A program made the translations under genes and the position numbers. Below, in pieces: positions 7,752 through 14,304 of a stretch of 42,196 nucleotides of DNA. The stretch's first letter is position 1. Each line of letters opens with the position of its first letter. The stretch is taken from positions 1-42,196 of IMG/VR virus record IMGVR_UViG_3300028590_000042. One strand, 5' to 3'. The notes below the pieces were generated by a model. The model was given only the letters and a program-made list of their open reading frames with translations. It had not been told where the DNA came from and did not search any database. Source of the stretch: a virus.

Positions 7752-9910
7752 TGCCGATAATCGAGCAACAAAGCGAGTCCCTCAGTGAATTGACCGTCGG
7801 GACAACCTTGACCGCTTCAATGAGCGGCTCGGTCACGCTCGGCGGAACTGCGCGAGCCTCTACGTCGATCGTCGCGACTCTTTCGGGAACGCTTGAGATT
7901 AGCGGCACTTTGGATGTCGAGACTGCGATCCTCGGTGTCTGCAACGGCTTCGTGCCGCCGCAGCCGGACATCTTCGGCGAAGCGGATATCTCAACATCGA
8001 TCGATGCGGAACTCGTGCATCAAGTCGTGGCGAGTTCGCAGCTGCAAGTAGCGACGACGATCGCCGCTGAGCTCACCCCCTCAGTTTCCAATCCTGAAGT
8101 CTTCGAATGCCTGATCACGCTCGATCTGCTTATGCCGAGGCTGAGCGGAGCTCTGGAATACGCGACGAGGCTATACGTCGACGGCGTTCTCGTTCCGATC
8201 GTCAGCTATCAAATTCAGATCAGAAAAGACGGCTTTACCGATCTTGCGATTGAGCTTGACGACGTCGAGCAGCGGAGCCTGATCACGAGAGACGCCCTCA
8301 TCGATTTCGATCTTGGTTGGGCCGAAGCTCCGTATGAGACGTTCACTTACGAGCGACTCCTCGAGGACGGCTATGTGAACGAATCGGCATTCGCCGAGAG
8401 GCCGCCCGATCTCGGGCCGGACGCGTTCACCTTTACCGCTCTGTCGAGCGTTCGCCGTCGTTTGAACCGCACGCCGGCTACGGACCTCTTCATCTACAAT
8501 CCTAATCTCGTCGACGTCGATCCGTCGGACTTCCCCGTGATCTACGACGACTTTGGCCGGGCATTTACGACGGAGATCCTTGCCATCCCGGATCTCACGA
8601 TGGAGAAGCTTTTCGAGGAGATCTTTGAGAATCGCTGCGCCTTCGCCGACTTTCAGACGAACCTTCCCGTAAAGAAGCAGTCCTGGCCCTTGTCGAGCGT
8701 TCACTTCGAGGGCGGTGTGCCCTATCTTGCGGCCATCAACCCGCGAATCGGTATGTTCGATCCTACGCTTGAGGAGGTTGGAAATACTTTGTGGGTCCGC
8801 GGCGCCGGCCTTAAATACGCTACCGGATCACCGACGCCCGAGATTATCGAAGCGAGCGAATCCTTCGACCTGCAGCTCTCGACCGATCGGCTTCGCGTTG
8901 ACGTGATCGAGATGATCTATAACCTCTGGACGTATGAATACGATTACACGTCCGAGCGGCAGGAGAATTCGTCCTTCTCGACCGACAACGACGGCGAGAC
9001 GGTGATCACGACGATCACCAGGATCATCCAGGAATACTATCGCGAGTCTCAGCCGACCCTGCCGATCCACGAAGAACCGCTTTACGTGCAGACGATCGAC
9101 CTTCGGGGCGACGGCTGGGCGATGGAGAATTCGATCGAGCGATTCTACTACCGAGGCACGAACCGAATACGCAGGAATAAGCGAGTGCAGGTTCCAGTGC
9201 CGACGGTCACACCGCCTTATACGCCGCTGCTGCAGCATGCCGTCACTGAGGACGAGCCGTATATCTGGAAGGCTGTTCCGTCCAAACCGTCGCAGATCTA
9301 TATGCAGCGGCGAAACTTGAAGGTCTTCGGTCTCGTTGCGGACGATTATGCGAATCCTCGGGCTGACGGAACCCCGTTCCGGGAGGCTCTGATCGACTCG
9401 CACCGAAAGGCCAACTTCAATGCATCGACGGTGATCACGACCGGACCGATCCGGTCTGAGGATGAAGTTACGTCGATCATCAACAAAGACGCAGTCGAGA
9501 TCCGCGTGCTGAAGCGTGATCACTGTGCGAACCTTACCGATCGAAGCTGGACCGAGCAACGTGTCGGTGATATCGGCAAATCCGCTCTCGTCAACGATCA
9601 ACGGTCGATGTATCTCTTCGAGGAAGAGAACGCCGAACGTACTCTCGACTTTAAATTCGAGATGAACATCGGCGAGCTCTCACCGCTGGAAGGGATCAAA
9701 CTCGGTCATCAGAAGCTCGAGCAGTTCAAGCAGCGACCGAATAGGGCAACCGACGAGATCGAACTCGATCCGCAATTGAGACCCGGCGCGATCCGCCAGA
9801 TCAACAAACGAGACGGCACTAGTGCGGGGATCTTCGAGATTGGCACGGTGACGCACCGCGGAAGTGAGAACGGCCATTACACGAGCTTTGAGGCGGTGCA
9901 GGCAGCATGA
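7751..9910 (+). CDS. Large tail-tip / baseplate hub protein
   Basis: At 719 residues this is the largest tail gene. The first 120 residues are a Thr/Ser/Ala-rich repetitive beta region. About residues 135-200 (YVDGVLVPIV and onward) resemble the first domain of hub proteins that build the tail tip, and the C-terminal 250 residues are mixed alpha/beta with many charged residues. No lytic or peptidase motif is evident. It starts in the stop of the previous gene and is coupled to the next by ATGA. Confidence 0.65.
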   Translation: MPIIEQQSESLSELTVGTTLTASMSGSVTLGGTARASTSIVATLSGTLEISGTLDVETAILGVCNGFVPPQPDIFGEADISTSIDAELVHQVVASSQLQVATTIAAELTPSVSNPEVFECLITLDLLMPRLSGALEYATRLYVDGVLVPIVSYQIQIRKDGFTDLAIELDDVEQRSLITRDALIDFDLGWAEAPYETFTYERLLEDGYVNESAFAERPPDLGPDAFTFTALSSVRRRLNRTPATDLFIYNPNLVDVDPSDFPVIYDDFGRAFTTEILAIPDLTMEKLFEEIFENRCAFADFQTNLPVKKQSWPLSSVHFEGGVPYLAAINPRIGMFDPTLEEVGNTLWVRGAGLKYATGSPTPEIIEASESFDLQLSTDRLRVDVIEMIYNLWTYEYDYTSERQENSSFSTDNDGETVITTITRIIQEYYRESQPTLPIHEEPLYVQTIDLRGDGWAMENSIERFYYRGTNRIRRNKRVQVPVPTVTPPYTPLLQHAVTEDEPYIWKAVPSKPSQIYMQRRNLKVFGLVADDYANPRADGTPFREALIDSHRKANFNASTVITTGPIRSEDEVTSIINKDAVEIRVLKRDHCANLTDRSWTEQRVGDIGKSALVNDQRSMYLFEEENAERTLDFKFEMNIGELSPLEGIKLGHQKLEQFKQRPNRATDEIELDPQLRPGAIRQINKRDGTSAGIFEIGTVTHRGSENGHYTSFEAVQAA

Positions 9911-10212
9911 TCTATTTCGCTGATACAAACATCCACGCAACGCGGCCGCATTACACGACGCGCGGTTCTGCTGTCGAATTTGAATACGACGTCGAAGGTC
10001 GAGCGGGATATTATCTGCAGTGCGATCCGGTTGCGGGGATAACGGTTGAGGCTCGTGTAGAAGGAGCCGGAAGCTGGACCGATCTCGAAGCCACTCCGAT
10101 CGACCTAGAACCTTACATCGGCCTGCGTCAGCGGTTCGAATTCAAGATCACGCCCGTCACCTATACCGAAGATTGGCGGACGCTCATTCGTATCTTCGCC
10201 GGCAAGCTTTAG
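9907..10212 (+). CDS. Small tail-tip accessory protein
   Basis: This 101-residue beta-rich protein overlaps the hub gene by four bases and ends three bases before the next gene. The composition (Tyr/Thr/Glu-rich strands) resembles a single immunoglobulin-like domain. Its role is inferred from tight linkage to the hub gene; the family is not recognised. Confidence 0.65.
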   Translation: MIYFADTNIHATRPHYTTRGSAVEFEYDVEGRAGYYLQCDPVAGITVEARVEGAGSWTDLEATPIDLEPYIGLRQRFEFKITPVTYTEDWRTLIRIFAGKL

Positions 10213-10215
10213 CCA

Positions 10216-11307
10216 ATGCCGAAACTCGACACAATCGTTTCCATAAAGCCCGAGCCGGAGGATAAGGGCCGCCGGAAGGGCATCGTTCGACCGCGGATCG
10301 ACGACGAGCCATGGCGGCGCCGGAAGATTCCCGATCAGTACCTTTATCTACGCGTATGGGATCTCGGGCAAGACGCCGAGGGCGCTGACCGGACAGATCT
10401 CGATCGCCACTTCACGTTCACCGGGAATAGCCCTGTTGTGACCGCATTCGCAGCATTCAATTCTCTTATCTTCGCGGACAATTATGAAAACTGGGACACG
10501 ATCTACAAAGAGATCACCGATTCGATCGAAGACTATACTATCGAGCTCGGCGACTTCCATACCTATGTTCCGGGTCGCGGTCTGAGGAGTGATGAGCCGG
10601 TGCCGACTGTCCCGGAGATACACCTTTTCGCACAAAACAAATTCTTCACGACTTGGCTTCTACCGCGCAGCACGAAGATCAAGATCACCGGCAATCCGAC
10701 AAACCCAGTTTCTACGGATCCGGCAGTACCGTTCGCTTGCGACAAAGATTGCGACCTCTTCCTCGTCCCGGGCCTGCACAATCGATACGGCTTAGCCGTT
10801 TATGATCCGGATCAGATGGTAGACGCTGACGAGGTTGGTTACAGTATCTTGACCATTCAAGCGCCGCTGCCGAGAACGTTAGTCGGCTCTGCAGAGTTTG
10901 ATGAGATCTGGGAAAACCGTGTCAACGCGAGCGCGGCCAGCGTGATCGACATTTCGTTTTACCGCAATCTCTTCCTCAACGATCGAAACCCTCAGATGCT
11001 GGTCGAGCCGCCGTATACTATCTTCGATCCGAACGGCTTTCCGACTTACGCCGATCACCCGCCGGAGCAATGGGACTGGACGCCACGCTTAGGCTTCACT
11101 CCCGCGACTAAACCAGGCGGCCATCTGCTCGCTGCAATTCGAAAGCACGTCTCGACGACTGAAGCCGAGTGGTATTTTGTCTGGGCGGGCCCGGGCGGCT
11201 ACAGCCCAAGCGATCCGATCGGAATCGGAGCGTCCGGAGCATGGGCCTATGGTTTCGGTTCTGCATCGATTCCATCCCAACCCGAGCTATTCGGGCTCTT
11301 GGTCTAG
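10216..11307 (+). CDS. Last tail-module protein
   Basis: This 363-residue protein ends the tail operon. It begins with a charged, flexible region (about residues 1-40), followed by a long mixed domain with many Pro, Asp and aromatic residues and a Gly/Ser-rich end (GGYSPSDPIGIGASGAW). This composition fits a virion surface protein. No family is recognised. A short CCCGA/TCGGG inverted repeat lies at its end. Confidence 0.62.
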   Translation: MPKLDTIVSIKPEPEDKGRRKGIVRPRIDDEPWRRRKIPDQYLYLRVWDLGQDAEGADRTDLDRHFTFTGNSPVVTAFAAFNSLIFADNYENWDTIYKEITDSIEDYTIELGDFHTYVPGRGLRSDEPVPTVPEIHLFAQNKFFTTWLLPRSTKIKITGNPTNPVSTDPAVPFACDKDCDLFLVPGLHNRYGLAVYDPDQMVDADEVGYSILTIQAPLPRTLVGSAEFDEIWENRVNASAASVIDISFYRNLFLNDRNPQMLVEPPYTIFDPNGFPTYADHPPEQWDWTPRLGFTPATKPGGHLLAAIRKHVSTTEAEWYFVWAGPGGYSPSDPIGIGASGAWAYGFGSASIPSQPELFGLLV

Positions 11308-11309
11308 GG

Positions 11310-11346
11310 TTGGAACTCAGCAGTCATTCGTCTTATGCTGACTGAA
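11310..11346 (+). promoter_or_regulatory. Candidate sigma-70-like promoter for the Fis-type gene
   Basis: TTGGAA (11310-11315), an 18-base gap and TATGCT (11334-11339) place the start site at or next to the ATG at 11346. There is no Shine-Dalgarno sequence before that ATG, so the transcript would be leaderless. The boxes are imperfect and the call is tentative. Confidence 0.35.
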
Positions 11347-11600
11347 TGAACTCGATCCAGTTTCAGTGCCCTATCTGTTTCAACATGACGATGGCGGATC
11401 TTGAGGTGTTGGAAGATCTGCCGACGCTGATGGACCGGATCGAGAAATCGATCGTGCTTGCCGTTTACGAAAAGAATGGTCGCAACGGAGCCGCGACGGC
11501 CCGCGAGCTAAAGATCCCTTTCCATGCCTTTCGTCACCTACTCAAAAAGCACGATCTTAACTCAGAAAAAATCTCACATTTGAACTGCTCGCACGGCTGA
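11346..11600 (+). CDS. Fis-type HTH DNA-binding protein
   Basis: The 84-residue product has an N-terminal CPIC-x-x-M segment and then a Fis/NtrC-type C-terminal fold: a helix (IEKSIVLAVYEKNGRNG) followed by a turn and recognition helix (AATARELKIPFHAFRHLLKKH). This is the DNA-binding domain of sigma-54 enhancer-binding proteins without their AAA+ part. It lies directly before a sigma-54-like promoter and the pilin gene, so it is a candidate regulator of the pilin block, perhaps competing with or assisting a host PilR-like activator. That link is inference. Confidence 0.75.
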   Translation: MNSIQFQCPICFNMTMADLEVLEDLPTLMDRIEKSIVLAVYEKNGRNGAATARELKIPFHAFRHLLKKHDLNSEKISHLNCSHG

Positions 11601-11603
11601 AAT

Positions 11604-11618
11604 TGAGAAAAATTCTCA
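11604..11618. promoter_or_regulatory. Palindrome, possible upstream activator site
   Basis: TGAGAA-AAA-TTCTCA is a perfect inverted repeat. A related half site, TTTTCTCA, lies at 11633-11640. The palindrome is centred about 94 bases before the -24 box at 11705, a normal distance for enhancer-binding proteins of the NtrC class. Confidence 0.45.
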
Positions 11619-11704
11619 TCGGAACCTCCAGATTTTCTCAAAGTTGCAACGCTGTAAAACACGCCTTTTCAATAAAATCAACAACTTAGAGCGATATGAA
11701 CGAA

Positions 11705-11720
11705 TGGCACGCTTCTTGAA
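11705..11720 (+). promoter_or_regulatory. Sigma-54-like promoter of the pilin gene
   Basis: TGGCACG-N4-TTGAA matches the sigma-54 consensus TGGCACG-N4-TTGCA except that the conserved GC of the -12 box is GA. Transcription would start near 11730, giving a leader of about 130 bases. Many bacterial pilA genes use sigma-54, which supports the call. The -12 mismatch lowers confidence. Confidence 0.6.
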
Positions 11721-11860
11721 CTAGGAGCGACAACCCGAACTGCGTGAGAGTTAGATAGAGGCAAGTTCACCCTTGGCCTGGGAAATCTACACCTGCAAAG
11801 CATTTGGGGGAATTCGGCCTACGGGCTTCACCCTAGTTTTTACAATTGGAGATTACTCTT

Positions 11861-12370
11861 ATGAAGAACCAGAAAGGTTTCTCGCTCATCGAGCTGCTCG
11901 TGGTCGTTATCGTTATTGCGATCATTGCAGCTATTGCAATTCCGTCGCTTCTCGCTTCACGTCGTGCAGCCAACGAAGGCTCCGCGATCTCGTCGCTCCG
12001 TATCTATCATAGTGCTCAGGCCACGTGGCACGCGACGACGGGTGCAACTACCTCCTACACAAACTCGCTGGGCCTCGGTACCGCTGGCTTGGTAGATGCC
12101 ACACTCGGAACAGCGAACCCTACGAAGAGTGGTTACGCGTTTATTGTTGCCCCGACGGCTGCAGGGACTAATCCTGCTACCTACTGTGCGGCGGCGGCAC
12201 CGACCAGCATCACCTCCCCGACGCAGACGGGTACCCGTGAGTTCGGTGTTGGTTCGGCCAACGGCGGTCAGATAGTAGCCGCGACGGCGACATCAACTAC
12301 GGCCGGAGGCGGTGCTGTGACATGTGCGGCGGGTGTCCTTGGAGGAACCGGCGTCAACATCGGCAACTAG
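11861..12370 (+). CDS. Type IV prepilin (major pilin-like)
   Basis: The 169-residue product begins MKNQKG|FSLIELLVVV, a perfect prepilin leader: Gly at -1, Phe at +1 and Glu at +5, followed by the long hydrophobic alpha-1 helix ending in IPSLL. A prepilin peptidase would cut after Gly6. The rest is Ala/Thr/Gly-rich, with two Cys (TYCAA near residue 106 and VTCAA near 157) that could form the D-region disulphide. The start at 11861 is chosen because it gives the classic leader and has a GGAG 9 bases upstream. The gene has its own promoter and terminator, is not part of the virion operon, and looks like captured host cargo. The head-on-helix layout is like pilins of Acidobacteriota. Confidence 0.95.
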   Translation: MKNQKGFSLIELLVVVIVIAIIAAIAIPSLLASRRAANEGSAISSLRIYHSAQATWHATTGATTSYTNSLGLGTAGLVDATLGTANPTKSGYAFIVAPTAAGTNPATYCAAAAPTSITSPTQTGTREFGVGSANGGQIVAATATSTTAGGGAVTCAAGVLGGTGVNIGN

Positions 12371-12385
12371 CTAGTCCACAACTTT

Positions 12386-12413
12386 AGCGGAACTCCCACT
12401 CCGCTTTTCCTTT
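12386..12413 (+). terminator. Intrinsic terminator after the pilin gene
   Basis: AGCGGA (12386-12391) pairs with TCCGCT (12400-12405), followed by TTTTCCTTT. It ends the pilin transcript before the next small gene, whose own strong ribosome site (GGAGGGAG) begins near 12439. Confidence 0.7.
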
Positions 12414-12451
12414 AGCCTCCCTCACCAATCGCACAATCGGAGGGAGAAGCA

Positions 12452-12559
12452 ATGAGGGAATCGCGCACGCGGTTTTCAAAGATCGAACTGTTAGTAGTAG
12501 TCGCGATAATCATCATTCTGATCTCGATCGCGTTACCGAGCTTGCTTAGCTCGAATTGA
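12452..12559 (+). CDS. 35-residue pilin-helix peptide
   Basis: A GGAGGGAG ribosome site precedes the ATG. The product is only a pilin N-terminus: a basic head, FSKIELLVVVAII, a hydrophobic helix and IALPSLL, then a stop. Phe+1, Glu+5 and the Pro of the helix kink are kept, but the -1 residue is Arg rather than Gly, which should prevent normal cleavage by prepilin peptidase. It is either a decayed pilin or a small membrane peptide that mimics the pilin helix. The good ribosome site and intact reading frame favour expression. Confidence 0.6.
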   Translation: MRESRTRFSKIELLVVVAIIIILISIALPSLLSSN

Positions 12560-12583
12560 CAAAGAGTTTTGAGGTTCAGCGTT

Positions 12584-13003
12584 ATGGACTCTCAAGATGG
12601 CAAAGGATTGCTGGGGCTGCTGTTTGCGATGCTGATCGTTTTTCTGGTCGCATGGGTCGCAACGCCCTGGCTGCAGCGGGTAGGCAAATTGCTGCCGGAC
12701 GAGACGGCCGCGATCAACACGCTGCGGGCGATATACACCGCCCAACAAGATCAGTATGGGGCAAGCCGGATGTACGGAAGCCTCGGTAAATTGACAAATT
12801 CGAAGCTGATGAACCGGCCGCAAGACGATTTTAAGTCGGGCGGGTATGTGTTCTCGCACTCGGTGAGCGGTCGGGGGAGTACGTGGTGTGCTACCGCCGT
12901 GCCCGAGTCAGGCAAGCCGGGCAGGAGCTTTGCCATCGATGAAAGCGGAACGGTACAGGAAAAACCGCTCCGCTGCGTGAATGGAAGATTGATATCACTT
13001 TGA
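12584..13003 (+). CDS. Pilin-like (minor pilin) protein
   Basis: The 139-residue product has a short head ending in GKG, one hydrophobic helix (LLGLLFAMLIVFLVAWVA) and a globular part with the features of Acidobacteriota pilin-like proteins: a helix with NTLRAIYTAQ, a KSGGYVF-type strand, TWCA and LRCV cysteines, and a GRSFAIDESGTV strand. Glu+5 is missing, as in some tip minor pilins. The ATG at 12584 has GAGG nine bases before it; an in-frame TTG at 12569 is the alternative. It may cap or alter pili made from host or phage pilin. Confidence 0.72.
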   Translation: MDSQDGKGLLGLLFAMLIVFLVAWVATPWLQRVGKLLPDETAAINTLRAIYTAQQDQYGASRMYGSLGKLTNSKLMNRPQDDFKSGGYVFSHSVSGRGSTWCATAVPESGKPGRSFAIDESGTVQEKPLRCVNGRLISL

Positions 13004-13120
13004 CCGGCAACCCTTCGGGGTAAATGGTCAAAAGGGCCTGGTAACGGTGTGGGAGACGGTATCGGGCCCCCTTTAAAGTTCGTTCAGTTTCTACCGGCAA
13101 AGGATGTTTTGGAAATGGGT

Positions 13121-13139
13121 GAAACGTTAACCGAAACGT
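13121..13139. repeat. Short direct repeat GAAACGT
   Basis: GAAACGT occurs at 13121-13127 and 13133-13139, 12 bases apart, with a further ACGT about ten bases on. The 150-base stretch between the last pilin gene and the terminator (13004-13156) has no gene. These repeats could be protein-binding sites, for example integrase arm sites, but nothing proves it. Confidence 0.25.
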
Positions 13140-13156
13140 CCTATTACGTGTAGATA

Positions 13157-13194
13157 AAAAGGGCCGATCCTCACACGGGCCGGCCTTTCTTTTT
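13157..13194 (+). terminator. Intrinsic terminator after the pilin block
   Basis: AAAGGGCCG (13158-13166) pairs with CGGCCTTT (13181-13188) with one bulged G, followed by CTTTTT. It ends plus-strand transcription coming from the pilin-like genes before the attachment site. Confidence 0.72.
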
Positions 13195-13244
13195 GCCCCA
13201 TCGATTTGCTCGCCTTCGTGCGGGCATTTCCCCCAAGGGGAGAG

Positions 13245-13270
13245 GAGACGCTTTACGGCGTCTCTTTTTT
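13245..13270 (+). terminator. Second intrinsic terminator after the pilin block
   Basis: GAGACGC (13245-13251), a six-base loop and GCGTCTC (13258-13264) are followed by six T. Together with the terminator at 13157 it forms a tandem barrier that keeps phage late transcripts from crossing the attachment site into the host. The stop codon of the minus-strand gene lies inside this hairpin. Confidence 0.8.
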
Positions 13271-13597
13271 CGTTTCGACCTCCGTGAGCCGCCCGCCCGG
13301 GCCGACCGTCACCTTGATGACAATATCCTTCCCGTCTTGCCTGCCGGGGATCTCGATCACGTCATCCATCTCCATCTCCGCGTACGTCTCTTCCCAGCGG
13401 CGATCGTACTCGATGCCCGAGAGTCGACATCTCTCCCGTGCGGCCTCACGTTCTGCAGCCTCTTCACGGCTCCGCTCGTGCATCTTCCGCGTCGCCTCCG
13501 CCCGCTTCTCCGAATCCGCTCCCCGTCCGATGTACCCTTTTTCTCGGTATCCCTCGCTCACGAACTTGACGCTATCACGCGCGACAAGAACATCCAA
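13253..13597 (-). CDS. Charged coiled-coil protein next to attP
   Basis: The minus-strand frame encodes about 114 residues from a TTG at 13597. It has an Arg/Glu-rich coiled coil (near residues 30-65) and then a beta-like C-terminus (VIEIPGRQDGKDIVIKVTVG). No good ribosome site is visible; the frame stays open upstream through the attachment core to a TGA near 13744, so the true N-terminus may be supplied by host DNA after integration. Composition looks coding, but the start is uncertain and the function unknown. Confidence 0.42.
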   Translation of the reverse strand: MDVLVARDSVKFVSEGYREKGYIGRGADSEKRAEATRKMHERSREEAAEREAARERCRLSGIEYDRRWEETYAEMEMDDVIEIPGRQDGKDIVIKVTVGPGGRLTEVETKKETP

Positions 13598-13726
13598 ACT
13601 TTTTGGCAGGCTGGGGTAATGAAACGGGTAGGTTTTCGACCTTGGTAGACGGCAATGTCCGGGCGGTCGATTAGAGAACCTCAATAAACATCGAGGCTTA
13701 GTGAATGATGGGGTTTCGGCTTCCCG

Positions 13727-13771
13727 TTCGCAATGCCGAGGTCAGGGGTTCGATCCCCCTCATCTCCACCA
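13727..13771 (+). other. Putative attP core: 3' half of tRNA-Ala(CGC)
   Basis: The 45 bases read as the anticodon loop TTCGCAA (anticodon CGC), a 3' anticodon strand TGCCG, the variable loop AGGTC, a T-arm AGGGG-TTCGATC-CCCCT, the acceptor strand CATCTCC, discriminator A and CCA. This matches the 3' half of bacterial tRNA-Ala. The 5' half is absent: the sequence before 13727 does not form the D-arm or 5' acceptor. Phages that integrate in tRNA genes carry just such a 3' segment, and the integrase operon ends 18 bases away. Confidence 0.85.
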
Positions 13772-13788
13772 AGAAATAGGCGTGTTTT

Positions 13789-14304
13789 TCACTTTTCATC
13801 ATCAACCTCGCTGGAAAGATGAGAAATTGGCAGGCTCGCCCCGGACTCGGAAAGGGATTGGATGAATTTCACGTCCTTTTCCGAGAGTCGGAACCACTCG
13901 TCACGGATCCTGCTATCTTCGAACTTCTCGCACAATTCACGCTTCAGATCTTTTGGTTCCGGGCATGGGATTCGTGCGACTAGAAGAAGATCAAACGGAA
14001 TCCAGGTTCGTATCTCACGCAGACGTGTTATGAGCGAGTGCGAATAGCCGATCTTGTAGAAGCCCTCGACCTCAACCACAAAGACCTCTCCCGGATCGGA
14101 GCCCGTCAAGTAGCGGTCGGTCTTAGGCATGTCTTTGACTGAATCGGTCTTGAAGCCTTCAAGTATTTGGCTTCGCCAGCGAGCCTCGATTTTCGCAGCC
14201 TCGATCGGTGTGAAGTCCCGAGAAAGCCGCTTCTTGTAAAGGCGACCGAGCAACTCGAACTGAATGAATGGCCGCTTCGTTTGAGTATCGACGTAAATGC
14301 TCAC
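13789..14304 (-). CDS. GIY-YIG (T5orf172/MUG113-like) protein with an integrase arm-binding domain
   Basis: The 171 residues form two parts. Residues 1-50 are a close copy of the N-terminal arm-site-binding domain of the neighbouring integrase (FIQFELLGRLYKKRL here, YIQFERDGQLYKKRL there). Residues 73-145 have the layout of the GIY-YIG branch found in T5orf172/MUG113 proteins: a VFVVEV strand, FYKIGYS (the YIG part), Arg94/Arg96, Glu123/Glu126 and the EWFRL motif at 136-140. The first Tyr of the GIY motif is Phe75 or displaced, so activity is uncertain. The gene overlaps the integrase by four bases and is made from the same message. It may act at the phage arm sites: as a recombination cofactor, as a nuclease against related att DNA, or as a competitor of integrase. 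Confidence 0.82.
   Translation of the reverse strand: MSIYVDTQTKRPFIQFELLGRLYKKRLSRDFTPIEAAKIEARWRSQILEGFKTDSVKDMPKTDRYLTGSDPGEVFVVEVEGFYKIGYSHSLITRLREIRTWIPFDLLLVARIPCPEPKDLKRELCEKFEDSRIRDEWFRLSEKDVKFIQSLSESGASLPISHLSSEVDDEK

Noticed and set aside
8828-9601. Minus-strand 257-residue frame
   Set aside because: It is antisense to the hub gene; its Arg/Asp/Val-rich composition is what this GC-rich DNA gives in the opposite frame.
13193-13648. Plus-strand 151- and 137-residue frames
   Set aside because: They run through the terminator hairpin at 13245 and mirror the minus-strand coiled-coil frame, which has the better composition.
13700-13771. Complete tRNA or tmRNA gene
   Set aside because: Only the 3' half of tRNA-Ala is present; no 5' acceptor strand or D-arm precedes it, and the variable loop AGGTC does not fit a tmRNA 3' end.
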